A model generated the notes under the pieces. The model was not told the DNA's origin, did not search any database, and saw only the letters and a list, made by a program, of their open reading frames with translations. Made by a program: the position numbers and the translations under genes. From QQWI01 sp964522015 (GTDB lineage Bacteria > Bacillota > Clostridia > Peptostreptococcales > Acidaminobacteraceae): a stretch of 64,000 nucleotides of DNA. The first letter of the stretch is position 1; the number at the start of each line of letters is the position of its first letter. The stretch spans positions 124,001 to 188,000 of the forward strand of contig CAZFST010000001.1 in the NCBI GenBank assembly GCA_964522015.1, written 5' to 3'. Of this stretch, positions 42,239-50,783 are shown piece by piece.

Positions 42239-43564
42239 ATGTCACTAAAAACAAGATTAGAGAGTCAACCACAGAAGACAAGTGTCGTTGCTCAAGAAAA
42301 GGACGACTCCTTTCACATACTAAAAGGAGTGCTTCAGAACCGTGTCATTGATGATTTGGAAATCGATTTTTCTGAACTGGGCGATATGACCGATGCCATA
42401 AAGGCAGATATCAAAAGATTGATTAATGAGCACGTCGAACAAGAAGCGATTAATCTGACCATCACTCAGAAGCAACGACTTAAAGATGAATTGATGGATG
42501 AAATCACTGGATTTGGACCAATAACAGGTTTACTTAATGATCCGGAGATTTCTGAAGTAATGGTGAATGGTCCTTTTCAAGTTTATGTGGAAAAAAAAGG
42601 TTGTCTTAGTTTGAGTGAAGCCAAATTTAAAGATAACAACCATGTGCTTCATGTTATCAAAAAAATCGTTAGTCCCATCGGTCGTCGTATTGATGAGAGC
42701 TCACCGATGGTAGATGCGCGTTTACCTGATGGATCCCGTGTCAATGCAATCATTCCCCCTTTGGCATTGGATGGCCCAGTCATCACCATCCGTAAATTTA
42801 GCGAAGACCCCTATAGAATTGATGATCTAATCGGTTTTGGCACTTTAACAAACCAAATGGCTGAGTTAATTCGCTTTTGTATTTTAGGGCGCTTGAATGT
42901 TATTGTTTCTGGTGGTACAGGTAGCGGAAAAACCACCACTTTGAATGTGTTATCTTCTTTTATACCTGAGGATGAACGGATTGTGACAATTGAAGATGCT
43001 GCAGAACTGCAGTTGTCGCAATCGCATGTGGTTCGATTAGAAACGCGGCCAGTGAACGTTGAGGGCAAAGGAGAAGTGACAATTCGGGACCTCGTTAAAA
43101 ATAGCTTACGTATGCGTCCAGATAGGATTATTGTTGGTGAGGTCCGGTCTGGTGAAGCACTGGACATGCTTCAAGCCATGAATACCGGTCATGATGGTTC
43201 TCTGACAACAGGCCATGCAAACACCCCTCGGGACATGCTCTCAAGGCTTGAAACCATGGTCTTGATGTCGGGCATGAACCTTCCAGTAAAAGCCATACGT
43301 GATCAAGTATCCTCAGCCATTGATGTCATCATTCAACAGACCCGTTTACAAGATGGCTCCCGTAAAATCACCCATATCACAGAGGTACAAGGGATGGAAT
43401 CAGAAGTCATTGTACTTCAGGACATCTTTGTTTATAGACAATATGGGTTGAATAGTAAAGGAAAAGTGGAAGGCCGTTTTGAGTTTACTGGCGTCCGCCC
43501 AAGATTTCTAGACGTGATTAAAGATCGTGGCATTGAGATCCCAAAAGATTTTTTCCAATACTAA
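42239..43564 (+). CDS. cpaF: Tad secretion ATPase TadA/CpaF
   Basis: A 441-residue hexameric traffic ATPase of the PulE/VirB11 class that drives Flp pilus assembly. Walker A is SGGTGSGKTTTLN, the Asp box includes RIVTIEDAAELQL, the Walker B region is DRIIVGEVRSGEALDML, and the His box is GHDGSLTTGHAN. The N-terminal domain has the TadA-type EVMVNGPFQVYVE. It starts 4 bases after cpaE. Length fits the family. Confidence 0.95.
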   Translation: MSLKTRLESQPQKTSVVAQEKDDSFHILKGVLQNRVIDDLEIDFSELGDMTDAIKADIKRLINEHVEQEAINLTITQKQRLKDELMDEITGFGPITGLLNDPEISEVMVNGPFQVYVEKKGCLSLSEAKFKDNNHVLHVIKKIVSPIGRRIDESSPMVDARLPDGSRVNAIIPPLALDGPVITIRKFSEDPYRIDDLIGFGTLTNQMAELIRFCILGRLNVIVSGGTGSGKTTTLNVLSSFIPEDERIVTIEDAAELQLSQSHVVRLETRPVNVEGKGEVTIRDLVKNSLRMRPDRIIVGEVRSGEALDMLQAMNTGHDGSLTTGHANTPRDMLSRLETMVLMSGMNLPVKAIRDQVSSAIDVIIQQTRLQDGSRKITHITEVQGMESEVIVLQDIFVYRQYGLNSKGKVEGRFEFTGVRPRFLDVIKDRGIEIPKDFFQY

Positions 43565-43576
43565 GGTGGTGTCTGT

Positions 43577-44488
43577 ATGGAAAGTCTAAGAATTGTTTTG
43601 GCGCTTTCATTATTTGGATTAAGTACAAGTACGATTTTAGCATTTGTAATGGCTTCAGAGGTTAAGAGTATCTTTGAACGCCTTGATGTTACAAAAACAC
43701 ATCAGACTGCAACACCAGAAAAAGTTAGAAAAAAGATCAAGAAGACTCGATTAACAAAACTTGACAAGCAGTTTAGACAGGCTGGCATTCAACAATCCAG
43801 TAAAACTATATTGATTCGCTACCTTGTATTGCAACTTATAGTCGTTCTTTTAACAGGCATCTTAGTTAATTGGGGTTTTGCTCTAATTATTTTAAGCGGC
43901 ATACATGTCATGCTCTTATTGAATTTAAAACGGATGGTCAATAAGCGCCTAAAAGTTTTTGAAGTACAGCTGTGTGATGCTATACAGATTATTTCAAACG
44001 CAATGAAATCGGGATACAGTTTTTTTCAAGCATTATCAAGGGTAGCGGAGGATGCTCAAGAACCCCTTTGCTCAGCCTTTAAGCAAGTCATCAAGGATAT
44101 TAGCCTTGGAAAAACGATGGAATCCGCTTTTGAACAGCTACTTGAACATTTTCCCCTAGAAGATCTTCAATTGATGGTTTCGGCGATTCTGATTCAAAAG
44201 GAGATAGGCGGTAACCTCTCTGATATTTTGGATAATATGCTTGATACCTTAAGAGAACGGCAACGTATACAGCAAGAAGTCCGTGCATTAACGGCACAAG
44301 GCAGGCTTTCGGGCGCCATTGTTGTCTCACTTCCATTTGCAATAATGGGCATATTATTCTTAACGAGTCCCTCGTATATGAATACATTATTCACCACCCT
44401 TGGTGGACAAATCATGCTCGGTATCGCTGGAAGCAGTCAATTACTTGGCATTTTAGCTATTAAAAAGATTATACGTATTGAATACTAG
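43577..44488 (+). CDS. tadB: TadB-like inner-membrane platform protein
   Basis: A 303-residue type II secretion F-domain protein. Membrane helices lie near the N-terminus (about 3-23), around 82-118 and at the C-terminus (about 250-300). The T2SSF domain is in the middle (QLCDAIQIISNAMKSGYSFFQAL and QLMVSAILIQKEIGGNLSDIL). It forms the membrane platform with TadC that couples the ATPase to pilin assembly. It follows cpaF by 12 bases. Confidence 0.92.
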   Translation: MESLRIVLALSLFGLSTSTILAFVMASEVKSIFERLDVTKTHQTATPEKVRKKIKKTRLTKLDKQFRQAGIQQSSKTILIRYLVLQLIVVLLTGILVNWGFALIILSGIHVMLLLNLKRMVNKRLKVFEVQLCDAIQIISNAMKSGYSFFQALSRVAEDAQEPLCSAFKQVIKDISLGKTMESAFEQLLEHFPLEDLQLMVSAILIQKEIGGNLSDILDNMLDTLRERQRIQQEVRALTAQGRLSGAIVVSLPFAIMGILFLTSPSYMNTLFTTLGGQIMLGIAGSSQLLGILAIKKIIRIEY

Positions 44489-44527
44489 TATGACTCTTTC
44501 GCTCAATGATGATTGCAGAGGTGCCCA

Positions 44528-45424
44528 ATGATATGGTTGATCGCAATGAGTGTTTTTATAATAAGTTTTACTCTCTTTAATGAGTTGATTCAGTTCATGT
44601 ATTTTAGAGAGGCTAGGGTAATTTCACGACTCATTAAAACTGAATCGACAACAGGCCGCGCAAAAGAGAAGAATAAATTCAAGAAACAGATGAAACGCCT
44701 AAGTAAATGGCTTGGCACTAAAACATCGGAACAAAAGTTGACGCATATGCAAGAAAAGTTAGATAGAAGTGGGTTGTCAAAACGTTTTACAGTGATGGAA
44801 TGGCAACTACTTAAGCAGTTGATCTGCATCACCTTCTTTATTCTATCGCTTCTTTTGGGCTGGTCTTTAGAACTGAAATTACTACAAAATGTATTGTTGG
44901 GTTTTTTATCATATGGCATAGGCTTGTTTGCTTTTAGATGGATGATGTTAAGCAAGACAACAAAACGCAAAAAAGAAATGCAATTGCATTTGCCATTTGC
45001 ATTGGATCTGATTACGATTAGTGTTCAAGCGGGCCTTTCATTTGATGGTGCGGTACTAAAAGTGATTGAAAACCAGCCTCAAACCTATGGGCTCACTGGG
45101 GAATTTGAAAAGTTTTTAAAAGAAGTCCGAATGGGCGTCGTCAGAAAAACAGCACTGAAAAATTTGATGACCCGTGCTGATTTGGACGATTTAAGAACAG
45201 TGCTTCAAGCAGTTCTTCAAGCAGATGAGTTAGGTTCGAGTCTGTCTAATGTACTTAAAATTCAATCTGAAATCATGCGACAAAAGCGGAAAATGCTTGC
45301 TAGAGAAAAGGCACTTCAGGCACCTGTTAAGATGTTATTTCCATTGATATTTTTTATTTTTCCTGCAATATTTGTCGTTATATTAGGTCCAGCGGTCATC
45401 CAAATTATGGAGATGTTAAAATGA
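44528..45424 (+). CDS. tadC: TadC-like inner-membrane platform protein
   Basis: A 298-residue partner of TadB. Helices occur at about 2-22, 98-140 and 270-295, and the T2SSF domain has LPFALDLITISVQAGLSFDGA and VLQADELGSSLSNVLKI. The start at 44528 is preferred over a TTG 5 codons earlier because GAGGTG lies just before. Its last codon overlaps the start of the DUF192 gene by 4 bases. Confidence 0.92.
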   Translation: MIWLIAMSVFIISFTLFNELIQFMYFREARVISRLIKTESTTGRAKEKNKFKKQMKRLSKWLGTKTSEQKLTHMQEKLDRSGLSKRFTVMEWQLLKQLICITFFILSLLLGWSLELKLLQNVLLGFLSYGIGLFAFRWMMLSKTTKRKKEMQLHLPFALDLITISVQAGLSFDGAVLKVIENQPQTYGLTGEFEKFLKEVRMGVVRKTALKNLMTRADLDDLRTVLQAVLQADELGSSLSNVLKIQSEIMRQKRKMLAREKALQAPVKMLFPLIFFIFPAIFVVILGPAVIQIMEMLK

Positions 45425-45744
45425 AGACAATACCCGTAGTAATGCTAGATCGATTTTGGCTTAGGTTTTTCGGCTTGATGGGCAAAACAAAAATCCAGAA
45501 GGAAGTCTTTTATCTACTAAAGCCATGCAATAGTATCCATACCTATTTCATGCGCTGTCATATTGATATAGCTTTTATAGATGATTCTGATCGGGTGGTA
45601 GGAGTTCACCAGAATGTGGGTAAAAATAAATTGTTATATCTTAAGAATAGCACTTGTGTTATAGAAGGTGCCTGTGGCAGTTTGAAGCGATTTAACATAG
45701 AATATGGTGATAAACTAGACTTTATAACAGTGCAACGTAAATAA
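45421..45744 (+). CDS. DUF192 family protein
   Basis: A 107-residue protein with the DUF192 pattern: RFFGLMGKTKI, then CNSIHTYFMRCHIDIAFID and a C-terminal GDKLDF. DUF192 proteins form a small beta barrel of unknown function, usually secreted; this copy has no clear signal peptide. Coupling to tadC by a 4-base overlap suggests a part in the Tad system, as seen in some other pilus clusters. A hairpin about 75 bases downstream may end the operon. Confidence 0.83.
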   Translation: MKTIPVVMLDRFWLRFFGLMGKTKIQKEVFYLLKPCNSIHTYFMRCHIDIAFIDDSDRVVGVHQNVGKNKLLYLKNSTCVIEGACGSLKRFNIEYGDKLDFITVQRK

Positions 45745-45818
45745 ACCTCTTATATCGGTTTCATCTACCATAATTTAATACTTTCCTCTTGCTTTCTTCA
45801 GATTAGCAGTGGCCCAAA

Positions 45819-45859
45819 AATCCGAAATTTCAGCGACTGATGTGTTGAAATTTCGGATT
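45819..45859. terminator. Hairpin at the end of the Tad operon
   Basis: A perfect 14-base stem (AATCCGAAATTTCA with its complement, 45819-45832 and 45846-45859) and a 13-base loop, preceded by an A-run and followed by CTCCTTG, not a T-run. Probably a terminator or 3' end barrier. The remaining 170 bases before gtrA hold a second small hairpin (AACAAGC/GCTTGTT near 45921) and nothing else I recognise. Confidence 0.55.
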
Positions 45860-46030
45860 CTCCTTGTATAAAGGGACTTTTGTCTCTATTAGGTGAGGGA
45901 TAAATGATTTATAGTTAAAAAACAAGCCATAAAAAGCTTGTTAGACGGTTTAAATGTGGTTCGAACTAGATTATTAGGTATATATAGAAAAAGTAGATAC
46001 ACCTAGTAAACTGATTGGAGGTGGTTACGT

Positions 46031-46417
46031 ATGAGTCAATTAAAAAAAGAAGTTGCCGGTTATGCTTTGGTAGGCGCTTTAGCAACTATCGTGGATGCTG
46101 GAATCCTTTATGCGATGACGGAATATGTTCACCTCTACTACCTGTTTTCCAATATACTTGCATTCACCTTAGGTCTTTTGACAAACTATGTTCTAAGTGT
46201 GCGCTTTGTCTTTACAACAAGACGTCTTAAAAACCAGACCCTGGAGCTTGTCATATTTTCTACAATCGGCATTCTTGGTTTGGGAATCAATACACTTTTG
46301 TTATGGTCATTAACGCATTTTATTGGTTTGTTCTACATGGTATCAAAAGCGATTGCTGTTGTGGTTGTTTTCATTGTCAATTTTGGACTACGAAAGTATT
46401 TTCTATTCAAAGAATAG
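46031..46417 (+). CDS. GtrA family membrane protein
   Basis: A 128-residue protein with four membrane helices and the GtrA pattern: YALVGALATIVDAGILY in helix 1, LTNYVLSVRFVF after helix 2, and VNFGLRKYFLFKE at the C-terminus. GtrA-like proteins are thought to move polyprenyl-phosphate-linked sugars across the membrane. The start has a strong GGAGGTGG site 7 bases upstream. It heads a three-gene unit with a UGM-like flavoprotein and a GT-C-like protein. Confidence 0.9.
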   Translation: MSQLKKEVAGYALVGALATIVDAGILYAMTEYVHLYYLFSNILAFTLGLLTNYVLSVRFVFTTRRLKNQTLELVIFSTIGILGLGINTLLLWSLTHFIGLFYMVSKAIAVVVVFIVNFGLRKYFLFKE

Positions 46418-46444
46418 AATTTGTTGGTCATAATAGGAGGCACC

Positions 46445-47971
46445 ATGTCTAAAAAAGTTGCAGTTATTGCAGGAGCTGGGGTAGCAGGATTGACCGCTGC
46501 CATGGAGCTTATTAAAAACACTGATATCACGCCGATTGTCTTTGAGATGGACCGGGTTGTGGGCGGAATCTCAAAGACAATCAATCACAATGGCAATCGT
46601 ATGGACATTGGAGGCCACCGCTTCTTTTCAAAATCCGATAGAATCATGTCTTGGTGGGAGAATATCCTACCGATAGGCAAAGTTGACTCCCCAGATTTTG
46701 ATAAGGTGATGCTGAGCAGACACAGAGTATCTCGGATTTTCTATCTTAATAAGTTTTTTGATTATCCCATTACACTTTCAATAAAGACGATGAAGAATCT
46801 TGGCTTTAAAAGACTTGTCCGTATGGGATTCAGCTACACTAAAGCCATGCTATTTCCCATTAAGCCAGAAGCATCTCTTGAGGATTTTTTTATCAATAGA
46901 TTCGGCAAAGAACTGTATGAGACGTTTTTCAAGGATTATACCGAGAAGGTCTGGGGTGTACCTTGTAAATCAATCAAACCTGACTGGGGTGCGCAGCGAA
47001 TAAAGGGTATCTCCATCAAGGCTGTTTTAAGGCACGCATTCAAGTCTTTGATACAATCACAAAAAAATTCTGATATAAGCCAGAAGGGTATTGAAACCAG
47101 TCTAATTGATCAGTTTTACTATCCAAAGTACGGTGTAGGCCAGATGTGGGATGAAGTAGCCCGTGATTTGGTCGCAAAGGGTGTTTCAATTCAATTGGGT
47201 AAACGGATTTCCAAAGTGAATCTGGTTGATGGTATTATTACAAGCGTAGTTGTTGAAAATATGTCGACCCTAGAACTGGAAGAAATCCCATGCGACTATT
47301 TTTTTTCTTCTATGCCGATTAAAAACCTTGTGCAAGCCATTGATGCCATGGTGCCTGATGATGTGTCCGAAATAGCAATGGGACTCAGCTACAGAGATTT
47401 TATCTCCGTTGGCCTTCTACTGAAGCGCTTTGACTTGGGTAATGAAATAAAAGGCGATTCGGGTTATCATATCAAGGATAACTGGATATATGTTCAGGAA
47501 ACAAGCGTAAAAATGGGTCGTATACAGGTCTTTAATAACTGGAGCCCTTATATGGTCAAGGACAGAGAAACAGTATGGATAGGCCTCGAATATTTTTGCA
47601 ACGAATCCGACGATTTTTGGAAGATGGATGATGCCAAAATCATTTCTTTTGCGACGAATGAACTTATCACACTTGAGGCGATTGACTCAGAAGATGTACT
47701 AGACAGCACTGTAGTGAGGATGCCAAAAGCTTATCCATCGTACATTGGTTCATATGAGCGCTTCGATACCGTCAAGGTTTACTTGGACGCAATCGATAAT
47801 CTTTTTTTGATTGGTCGAAACGGCATGCACAGATACAATAATATGGATCATTCTATGTTGACAGCTATGGAGGCTGTTCAGTTGGCTAAAACCGGTAATT
47901 CGTCTAAGGCTTCCATCTGGGGCGTAAACGCTGAAGAGGAGTACCATGAAGTCAAGAAGGAGGTGCGATAA
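46445..47971 (+). CDS. FAD-dependent oxidoreductase, UDP-galactopyranose mutase-like
   Basis: A 508-residue flavoprotein of the amine oxidase/UGM superfamily. The N-terminal FAD motif is VAVIAGAGVAGLTAAMEL, and GGHRFFSKSDRIM is typical of UGM-like members. The C-terminal FAD contact is LFLIGRNGMHRYNNMDHS. It is longer than classical UGM (about 370-390 residues) and resembles the large UGM-like proteins found in glycan clusters. The product may be an isomerised or oxidised sugar, not necessarily UDP-galactofuranose. The start has AGGAGG 5 bases upstream. Confidence 0.75.
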   Translation: MSKKVAVIAGAGVAGLTAAMELIKNTDITPIVFEMDRVVGGISKTINHNGNRMDIGGHRFFSKSDRIMSWWENILPIGKVDSPDFDKVMLSRHRVSRIFYLNKFFDYPITLSIKTMKNLGFKRLVRMGFSYTKAMLFPIKPEASLEDFFINRFGKELYETFFKDYTEKVWGVPCKSIKPDWGAQRIKGISIKAVLRHAFKSLIQSQKNSDISQKGIETSLIDQFYYPKYGVGQMWDEVARDLVAKGVSIQLGKRISKVNLVDGIITSVVVENMSTLELEEIPCDYFFSSMPIKNLVQAIDAMVPDDVSEIAMGLSYRDFISVGLLLKRFDLGNEIKGDSGYHIKDNWIYVQETSVKMGRIQVFNNWSPYMVKDRETVWIGLEYFCNESDDFWKMDDAKIISFATNELITLEAIDSEDVLDSTVVRMPKAYPSYIGSYERFDTVKVYLDAIDNLFLIGRNGMHRYNNMDHSMLTAMEAVQLAKTGNSSKASIWGVNAEEEYHEVKKEVR

Positions 47972-47972
47972 C

Positions 47973-49808
47973 TTGGAAACTCATGTAAAATCAAATCAAT
48001 TGCCTCTTTTGATGGTGCTGATTGTTTTTATTCTGATTCAATTTTCTCTGTATCAGCTGATTAGCGTCTCAAAAGGACTGGATTTAATTGGTACGGACCC
48101 GTATATGCGTTTGGTAAGGGTTGAGTTGCTTCTTGAAAAAGGTGATTGGTATGATGGGACAATTGCAAGAAGCAATGCACCATATGGTGAGCAGTTGCAC
48201 TGGTCAAGGGCATTTGATCTACTGATGATCGGACTTGCTTGGTTAATCGGACTCTTTGTCGAGCCCTCAAATGGGCTTTTGATTGCTGGCATCTGGATTA
48301 GTCCGCTGCTCGGATGTTTTGCGCTACTATCTCTGTCTTGGGTATTCAGGCCAATAGTGAGCAATGAGCGTATGCCTTTGCTGTTTTTGATTGTTCTGTG
48401 CCAACCGGGTATACTACAGCTATTTTCATTTGGGATCCCCGACCATCACAGTTTGATTGCCTTGGTATTTCTCATGATCATGGGAAGTATGTTTCGAGTG
48501 ATTATGGTACCATCCAATTATAATGGGGAGGTGTTGCTTAGTTTTTTTATGGCAGTAGGCATGTGGATCAGCGTGGAATCTCTTGTCATGGTCATATTGA
48601 TAATGAGCATCCTTTCGGTTCGGTGGGTGGTGCTGGGCGGTGATTACCTAAGGGAGAATCTCCGGATAGCCCTGTGGCTTCTTGGGTTTTCATTGATTTT
48701 TCTATTTGTAGAAACCCCTGTTTCGAGTTTATTTGATGCGGTCTACGATAAACTATCAAGCGTACATATTGCTTTTTTTACCAGTGTTGCAGTAATATTT
48801 TTGGCTACTTGGCTTGTTTTTCAATTTGGCTTTAAGCGTCTTGAATCGCGTATAGTCATAGGAAATTTGAGACTAATAAGATTGGGAACGTTAGCATGCA
48901 TAGGGCTGGTGGGTGCTTTTGCAATGATTACTTGCTTCCCTGGCTTTCTTCATGGACCTTTCGCTGAAGTGGATCCTCGAATCAAGACTCTTTGGTTAAG
49001 CAAGGTAAGAGAGGTTCAACCGCTTTTGAATTTTTCAAGAGCGGGAATCAGTCAACTGATCTTTTTTCTTGGCCTTCCAATCACTTGTAATCTAGCATTT
49101 TTACTACAATTTCATGGGAAGCGTGACAAGTGGACATGGATGGGGTTTAGCGTTTTCGGATCATTTCTATACGTGCTACTTTCGCTATATCAGGTGAGAT
49201 GGACGGGATATGCTCTGTTGATGTCTGTTCCGGCTATTGAACAGACGGTTTTATGGGCTAGAGAAAGAATGTGCAGCATAGGTCCAAAACTACTAGCTGC
49301 AGGTGCGAGAGCATCAGTCACACTGGTGATTTTGATTGGTTTCACATGCGCCGGAGGTATTCTGATGGCATCCGATGACAAAATGGTCACATCCCATGGT
49401 ACTAGCGGTCTGAATCTGGTTTGTGCATGGATGAACAACAATCAAGATCGAATGGGTGATGACAGTACACTGCTGGCATTTATGGATTTTGGACCGGAAC
49501 TTCTTTATCGTACTGAGCTCAATGTAATTGGCACACCATATCACAGGAACGATGACGGCATCCTGTTCAGTTATGATGTCATGAATGCGATGGACGAAGA
49601 GTCCGTTAGAAACCTCCTTGAATCAAGAGGAGTGGATTTTATTCTGATAGCACCCCATTCAAGCGAAGAATACTTCTACAACTACACAGCGGGAAATGGG
49701 ACCTTCTACGATCTTTTGCGTACTGAAAATACATACGATTGGTTGGTTGAAGTGGCACTGCCAAAAGAACTAGCAAAATTTAGTTTGTTTGCTATTGACG
49801 GTAAGTAA
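47973..49808 (+). CDS. Polytopic membrane protein, GT-C glycosyltransferase-like
   Basis: About 611 residues with 11-13 membrane helices and a C-terminal external domain (about 470-611). The first external loop has GTDPYMRLVRVE followed by LHWSRAFDLL. The acidic residue just after the first helix is where GT-C enzymes such as STT3 and PglB bind metal. The TTG at 47973 is chosen because AAGGAGG lies 9 bases upstream; an ATG at 47946 would overlap the previous gene. With GtrA and the flavoprotein it probably transfers a lipid-linked sugar to a surface acceptor. Acceptor unknown. Confidence 0.72.
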   Translation: METHVKSNQLPLLMVLIVFILIQFSLYQLISVSKGLDLIGTDPYMRLVRVELLLEKGDWYDGTIARSNAPYGEQLHWSRAFDLLMIGLAWLIGLFVEPSNGLLIAGIWISPLLGCFALLSLSWVFRPIVSNERMPLLFLIVLCQPGILQLFSFGIPDHHSLIALVFLMIMGSMFRVIMVPSNYNGEVLLSFFMAVGMWISVESLVMVILIMSILSVRWVVLGGDYLRENLRIALWLLGFSLIFLFVETPVSSLFDAVYDKLSSVHIAFFTSVAVIFLATWLVFQFGFKRLESRIVIGNLRLIRLGTLACIGLVGAFAMITCFPGFLHGPFAEVDPRIKTLWLSKVREVQPLLNFSRAGISQLIFFLGLPITCNLAFLLQFHGKRDKWTWMGFSVFGSFLYVLLSLYQVRWTGYALLMSVPAIEQTVLWARERMCSIGPKLLAAGARASVTLVILIGFTCAGGILMASDDKMVTSHGTSGLNLVCAWMNNNQDRMGDDSTLLAFMDFGPELLYRTELNVIGTPYHRNDDGILFSYDVMNAMDEESVRNLLESRGVDFILIAPHSSEEYFYNYTAGNGTFYDLLRTENTYDWLVEVALPKELAKFSLFAIDGK

Positions 49809-49970
49809 TATAAATCCCCGAACCCAATGTTAATCAAACGCTAAAGCATTTGCAGACTTCAGAGCCAATATTTGTTCGGTAACCATTTTTAATTGATATA
49901 GTCGTGTGTTTTTTTTTATATCATGTTATAATACAAAATGAATGAAGACTGCGACAGTTGAGGGTATGTA

Positions 49971-50759
49971 ATGATACTGACAAAAAGACAAAAGTTTTTC
50001 ATAGGTATTGCCTTTCTGGCAACTATCCTGACCGCTATTTTAATTGGACTCTTGGGCATTACTGCAAGCGTTATGAATTTGCCTCAATTGGGAATAATAG
50101 GTATGTGCCTTGTAGGGGCACTATTTTATTTACATTTTATTTTTGTCCAACATAATCGAAGCATTCAAATCAAATTTCTAGCCGAACTTAACATCGCTGT
50201 TGAAAAACAAAAGCGTGTGTCCCGTCATGAATGTATGAACTTTTTGCAAGTGATACAAAGTTATCTTGAAATGGATAACATAGAGGCAGCTCTAGAGTAT
50301 ATTGATAGCATTTCACGGCAATCCGTAATTGGGCAACAAGACTTCTTGTTAGATATTCCAGAAATTGAGCTCGTTCTATTTAGATGTCTACATAAGGCAA
50401 AAAAAAGGGGTGTTATCTTCGATATGAAGGTGGAGCGCATCTCTCAAGTCACCTGGGATTTGAACCTTGTCGTTGAACTTTTGAATAGCCTGCTAAACCT
50501 TTTAATAGGTGATGATGATCGAACATCGAATCATGGACACCGTGTGTTTTTTCATTTGACCACTGGATTTGATCAAATTGAAATCATAATTGGCGCTGAT
50601 TCAGCAGAGCATTTACTAGTAAATGGTAGTCTAGAAAGCCCTGATTTAATCAAAACCAATATGTTAGTTAATTCTTTAATAAGTAAATTACACGGGAACC
50701 ACCATTATCATCAGGACAATCAACTGGTTAGATGGTCTCTATACCTACCTAATGCTTAG
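49971..50759 (+). CDS. Spo0B-like sensor phosphotransferase/histidine kinase
   Basis: A 262-residue protein with two N-terminal membrane helices (about 9-30 and 38-58), then a Spo0B-type four-helix domain with the phosphorylatable His in RVSRHECMNFLQVIQSYLEM. The C-terminal ATPase-like fold (about 145-260) lacks the clear N, G1 and G2 boxes of kinases, as in Spo0B itself. It might pass phosphate between response regulators. No regulator is adjacent. A TATAAT box (49927-49932) lies about 40 bases upstream. The next gene, 24 bases on, encodes an RCC1-repeat protein. Confidence 0.78.
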   Translation: MILTKRQKFFIGIAFLATILTAILIGLLGITASVMNLPQLGIIGMCLVGALFYLHFIFVQHNRSIQIKFLAELNIAVEKQKRVSRHECMNFLQVIQSYLEMDNIEAALEYIDSISRQSVIGQQDFLLDIPEIELVLFRCLHKAKKRGVIFDMKVERISQVTWDLNLVVELLNSLLNLLIGDDDRTSNHGHRVFFHLTTGFDQIEIIIGADSAEHLLVNGSLESPDLIKTNMLVNSLISKLHGNHHYHQDNQLVRWSLYLPNA

Positions 50760-50783
50760 TTTATAACCCAAACGGAGACTAAT

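Noticed and set aside
45819..45859. 14-base hairpin as a riboswitch or small RNA
   Set aside because: It is a simple stem-loop at the end of the Tad operon with no aptamer-like core; terminator or 3' barrier is sufficient.
46015..46230. Alternative 71-codon frame overlapping gtrA
   Set aside because: It lies in another frame of gtrA, which has the better ribosome-binding site and a recognised family.
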